Assembly (NCBI GenBank): GCA_012728025.1
Contig: JAAYFX010000033.1
Span: 1-15,426, forward strand
From: Clostridiales bacterium
Lineage (GTDB): Bacteria > Bacillota > Clostridia > Oscillospirales > Oscillospiraceae
Length of the DNA stretch: 15,426 nt
Direction: 5' to 3'
Both the position numbers and the translations under genes were made by a program. Under the pieces are notes generated by a model. It saw only the letters and a list, made by a program, of their open reading frames with translations, was not told where the DNA came from and made no database searches. Positions 13,037 through 15,426 of this stretch are shown piece by piece. How positions within the stretch are numbered: position 1 is the first letter of the stretch; every line of letters begins with the position of its first letter.

Positions 13037-15379
13037 TTAGTTACGCAGCGGCTTGCCGTTAGACAGCATATGCATAATACGATCCTGAGTCTTTTCGGTG
13101 CCAGCAAGTGCAAGGAAGCCCTCGCATTCAATGTCGTGGAGCTGTTCAACGGACATCTCGGTGCCATAGGGAACATCGCCGCCGGTGATGGCCTTTGCGA
13201 TGAACTTGCTGATGTACTCGTCGTGCTCGGACATCTGGCCGCTGCCTCGTGCCATTTCGATACCGGCAAGAAGCATACCATAGCCATATTCGCCGGTAAC
13301 CTTAACCATCTGCTTAACGGGAGGCATATAGCCCCTGTCAGAGAGGGTCAGAACCTCACGCTTGGCAAGGTCGATAAGGTTGTCGCGGGACATGGCAACA
13401 AGGGTTCCCTTGTTCAGGAAGCCGTTGTCGATAGCTTCGTTAGCAGACATATTGACCTTTGCGGTGGCAACATACTGGAAAGCCGTTGCGATTGCGTTGT
13501 AGCGGTCGTTCTTGGCATCACCGAAGCAACGGTCCATGAGACGGCGTGTAAGCTCTGTGCTGCCGCCGCCGGCAGGAATAAGACCAACACCGACTTCAAC
13601 AAGGCCGGAGTATGTCTCAGAGAAAGCAACTGCGTTGGGGCAGTGCATCATCATTTCGCAGCCGCCGCCGAGGGTCTGACCGAAGGGAGCCGCAACGATG
13701 GGCTTCTTGGAATATCTCATAGCGCCTGTAGCAGCCTGCAAGGTGCGGATAAGCTCTTCAAGCTCCTTGAATTCCTTATCGGTACCCATCTGCCAGATGG
13801 TGAGAAGGTCTGCGCCTGCGGAGAACATCTTGCCGTCGTTTCCGATGACCATGCCCTTCCAGTCTTCCTTGTCCATTCTTTCCATGGCCTTGGAGACCAT
13901 TTCGCCAACACGGGGACCAATGGCGTTTCCGGTGCAGTGCAGCTCAAGGCCCAATACGCCGTCGCCAATGTCACGGATGGTGCAGTCGTCGTTTTCCTCG
14001 ACTACTGTTGTCTCGCTGATTTTGATGTAGGGGAACTTTGCATCTTCTGCTGTGTAGAAGGTCTCCTGACCCTTTGCCAGCATATCAAGAACCCACTGGG
14101 GAACAGTTTCGCCTTCGGCCTGCATACGCTCTACTGAGCGGCGAACGCCGATTTTGTCCCATACTTGGAAGGGGCCTTCTTCCCAGTTGTATCCGGTGCG
14201 GATGGCCTTGTCAATCTCGCGGAAATCGTCTGCAATTTCGGGAACGAGCTTTGCACTGTAAAGGGAGATGCCCTTTATGCAGTCCCAATAGAACTTGCAT
14301 TCTTTTTCTTCGCCGTATGCCATGGCTTCATACTTGTTGTCGGACTTTAAAGCGGCCTTTACGGTGTCGAGAGAAGGTCTGCCTTCGATAAGCTCATATT
14401 CGTCGGTCTTGTAGTTATACTGATACTTAACTCTCTTGCCGTCAATAACGTCCTTCTTAAAGAAGCCCTGCTTGGTCTTGTTGCCCAGCCAGCCTTTTTC
14501 CATAAGACCGATGACATACTTAGGCATGGTGTATTCAGCAATTTCCTTCTCATCCTTGGAGGAATCGATAACGTTCTTGGAAACGTTTGCAATGATGTCC
14601 ATGCCGACCATGTCGCCGGTGCCGAAAGTGGCGGTTTTGGGGTGGCCCATGACGGGTCCTGTGATGTAGTCTACGGTAGCAAAGTCGTAGTCATACTTCT
14701 CGGTAAGCTGCATAACCTGAGCGGCGCCGTAGCAGCCGATGCGGTTGCCGATGAAGTTCGGGGTATCCTTGGCATAAACGCAGGTCTTGCCAAGAATTGT
14801 TCCGCCGACATACTCCATGGTATCGAAGGTTTCCTTGGAGGTCCACTGGGTGGGAATCATTTCGAACAGACCCATCCAACGGGGGGGGTTGAAGAAGTGT
14901 GTGCCCATGAAACGAGCCTTGAAGTCATCATTCATATCTTCAACAATTTGTGTGATGGAAACACCGGAGGTGTTGGATGAAATAATGGCATCGGGTTTTG
15001 CGTGTGCTTCAATCTGCTTAAGAACTACCTTCTTAATATCGAGGCGCTCAACAACAACTTCGATAATCCAGTCTGCGTCCTCCATAAGGTTAAGGTGGTC
15101 GGTGGTGTTGCCAACACGGATATTTTTAAGAGCGCTCTTGCTCAAAAGGGGCATCTGCTTGTCCCTCTTGAGTTTTACAACTGCGTCGTTTACAAGACGG
15201 TTGCGGAACTCGAGGCTATCCTCTGTAAGACCGGCTGCCTTTTCCTTCTCGTTAAGACCGTTAAAGGGAACGATGTCCAGCAGTGTAACCTGCATTCCAA
15301 CGCTCGCCAGTAAGGCTGCAATATTTGCACCCATAACGCCGGAGCCGATAACACAAGCCTTTGTTACAATTTTACTCAT
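13037..15379 (-). CDS. fadN: Bifunctional 3-hydroxyacyl-CoA dehydrogenase/enoyl-CoA hydratase, FadN-type
   Basis: A 780-residue fusion with the dehydrogenase first and the hydratase last, the reverse of E. coli FadB. The NAD-binding motif is GSGVMG at 12-17; 'SSNTSG' at 134-139 and 'GTHFFNPP' with catalytic H161 at 159-166 complete the first dehydrogenase domain, followed by 3HCDH C-terminal domains to about 440. The crotonase domain (about 462-660) has the oxyanion 'SAGADLL' at 520-526 and both catalytic glutamates, E575 in 'GGGCE' and E595 in 'GLVEVGVG', 20 residues apart as in rat hydratase. It would hydrate 2-enoyl-CoA and oxidise the 3-hydroxyacyl-CoA with NAD. The ATG at 15379 has AAAGGAG 12 bp upstream. 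It is the visible first gene of the operon; 47 bp remain before the window edge, so the promoter or an earlier gene is out of view. Confidence 0.94.
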   Translation of the reverse strand: MSKIVTKACVIGSGVMGANIAALLASVGMQVTLLDIVPFNGLNEKEKAAGLTEDSLEFRNRLVNDAVVKLKRDKQMPLLSKSALKNIRVGNTTDHLNLMEDADWIIEVVVERLDIKKVVLKQIEAHAKPDAIISSNTSGVSITQIVEDMNDDFKARFMGTHFFNPPRWMGLFEMIPTQWTSKETFDTMEYVGGTILGKTCVYAKDTPNFIGNRIGCYGAAQVMQLTEKYDYDFATVDYITGPVMGHPKTATFGTGDMVGMDIIANVSKNVIDSSKDEKEIAEYTMPKYVIGLMEKGWLGNKTKQGFFKKDVIDGKRVKYQYNYKTDEYELIEGRPSLDTVKAALKSDNKYEAMAYGEEKECKFYWDCIKGISLYSAKLVPEIADDFREIDKAIRTGYNWEEGPFQVWDKIGVRRSVERMQAEGETVPQWVLDMLAKGQETFYTAEDAKFPYIKISETTVVEENDDCTIRDIGDGVLGLELHCTGNAIGPRVGEMVSKAMERMDKEDWKGMVIGNDGKMFSAGADLLTIWQMGTDKEFKELEELIRTLQAATGAMRYSKKPIVAAPFGQTLGGGCEMMMHCPNAVAFSETYSGLVEVGVGLIPAGGGSTELTRRLMDRCFGDAKNDRYNAIATAFQYVATAKVNMSANEAIDNGFLNKGTLVAMSRDNLIDLAKREVLTLSDRGYMPPVKQMVKVTGEYGYGMLLAGIEMARGSGQMSEHDEYISKFIAKAITGGDVPYGTEMSVEQLHDIECEGFLALAGTEKTQDRIMHMLSNGKPLRN

Positions 15380-15426
15380 GAGATTGCTTCTCTCCTTTTG
15401 CTTTCTATTAAACTCAGCACGAGGCG

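Noticed and set aside
12128..14137. A 669-codon open frame on the plus strand opposite fadN and fadA
   Set aside because: It is in codon register with two well-identified genes on the other strand and its product is low-complexity Cys/His/Ala-rich with no recognisable family. Codon bias in the sense genes explains it.
1..15426. Mobile elements, CRISPR arrays, tRNA or rRNA genes, phage or defence genes
   Set aside because: No transposase, integrase, regularly spaced repeats or tRNA-like sequence was seen; nearly all of the window is accounted for by housekeeping genes and their control regions.

Overview
The window looks like ordinary chromosome from a mid-GC member of the Bacillota, most likely an anaerobic Clostridia species. 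The grounds are a T-box riboswitch, strong AGGAGG-type ribosome binding sites, short A/T-flanked intrinsic terminators, a ThiI without a rhodanese domain, a membrane-anchored Firmicutes-style HtrA, and a fadN-fadA type beta-oxidation gene pair. No genus can be named from the sequence alone. I saw no mobile element, CRISPR array, tRNA or rRNA.

Layout, left to right. Plus strand 1-3775: the 3' end of a methionine-type ABC transporter lipoprotein (metQ/NlpA family) closed by a terminator, then thiI (tRNA thiolation), cinA (nucleotide/NMN repair) and an adenine-phosphoribosyltransferase-like gene, the last behind a structured leader. A bidirectional terminator separates these from the convergent minus-strand pair lepA-tadA (translation and tRNA wobble editing). 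At 6289-8430 an XRE-family regulator and a membrane HtrA protease are divergently transcribed from a 246-bp control region that holds a good promoter for the regulator and a perfect 10-bp dyad.

From 8556 to the end every gene is on the minus strand. ilvA (threonine deaminase with a C-terminal ACT domain) sits behind a complete T-box leader with a consensus promoter, an apparent isoleucine ATC specifier and a terminator. Upstream of it thyA and folA form a thymidylate/folate operon with a near-consensus promoter. The rightmost block is a two-gene operon, a 780-residue 3-hydroxyacyl-CoA dehydrogenase/enoyl-CoA hydratase fusion followed 15 bp later by a thiolase, closed by a perfect 15-bp terminator stem.

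The genes are mostly housekeeping. The parts with most to check are regulatory: the XRE/htrA intergenic region, the alternative-pairing leader before the phosphoribosyltransferase gene, and the T-box. The beta-oxidation operon has an unusual codon pattern that suggests high expression. I found no convincing previously undescribed multi-gene system.
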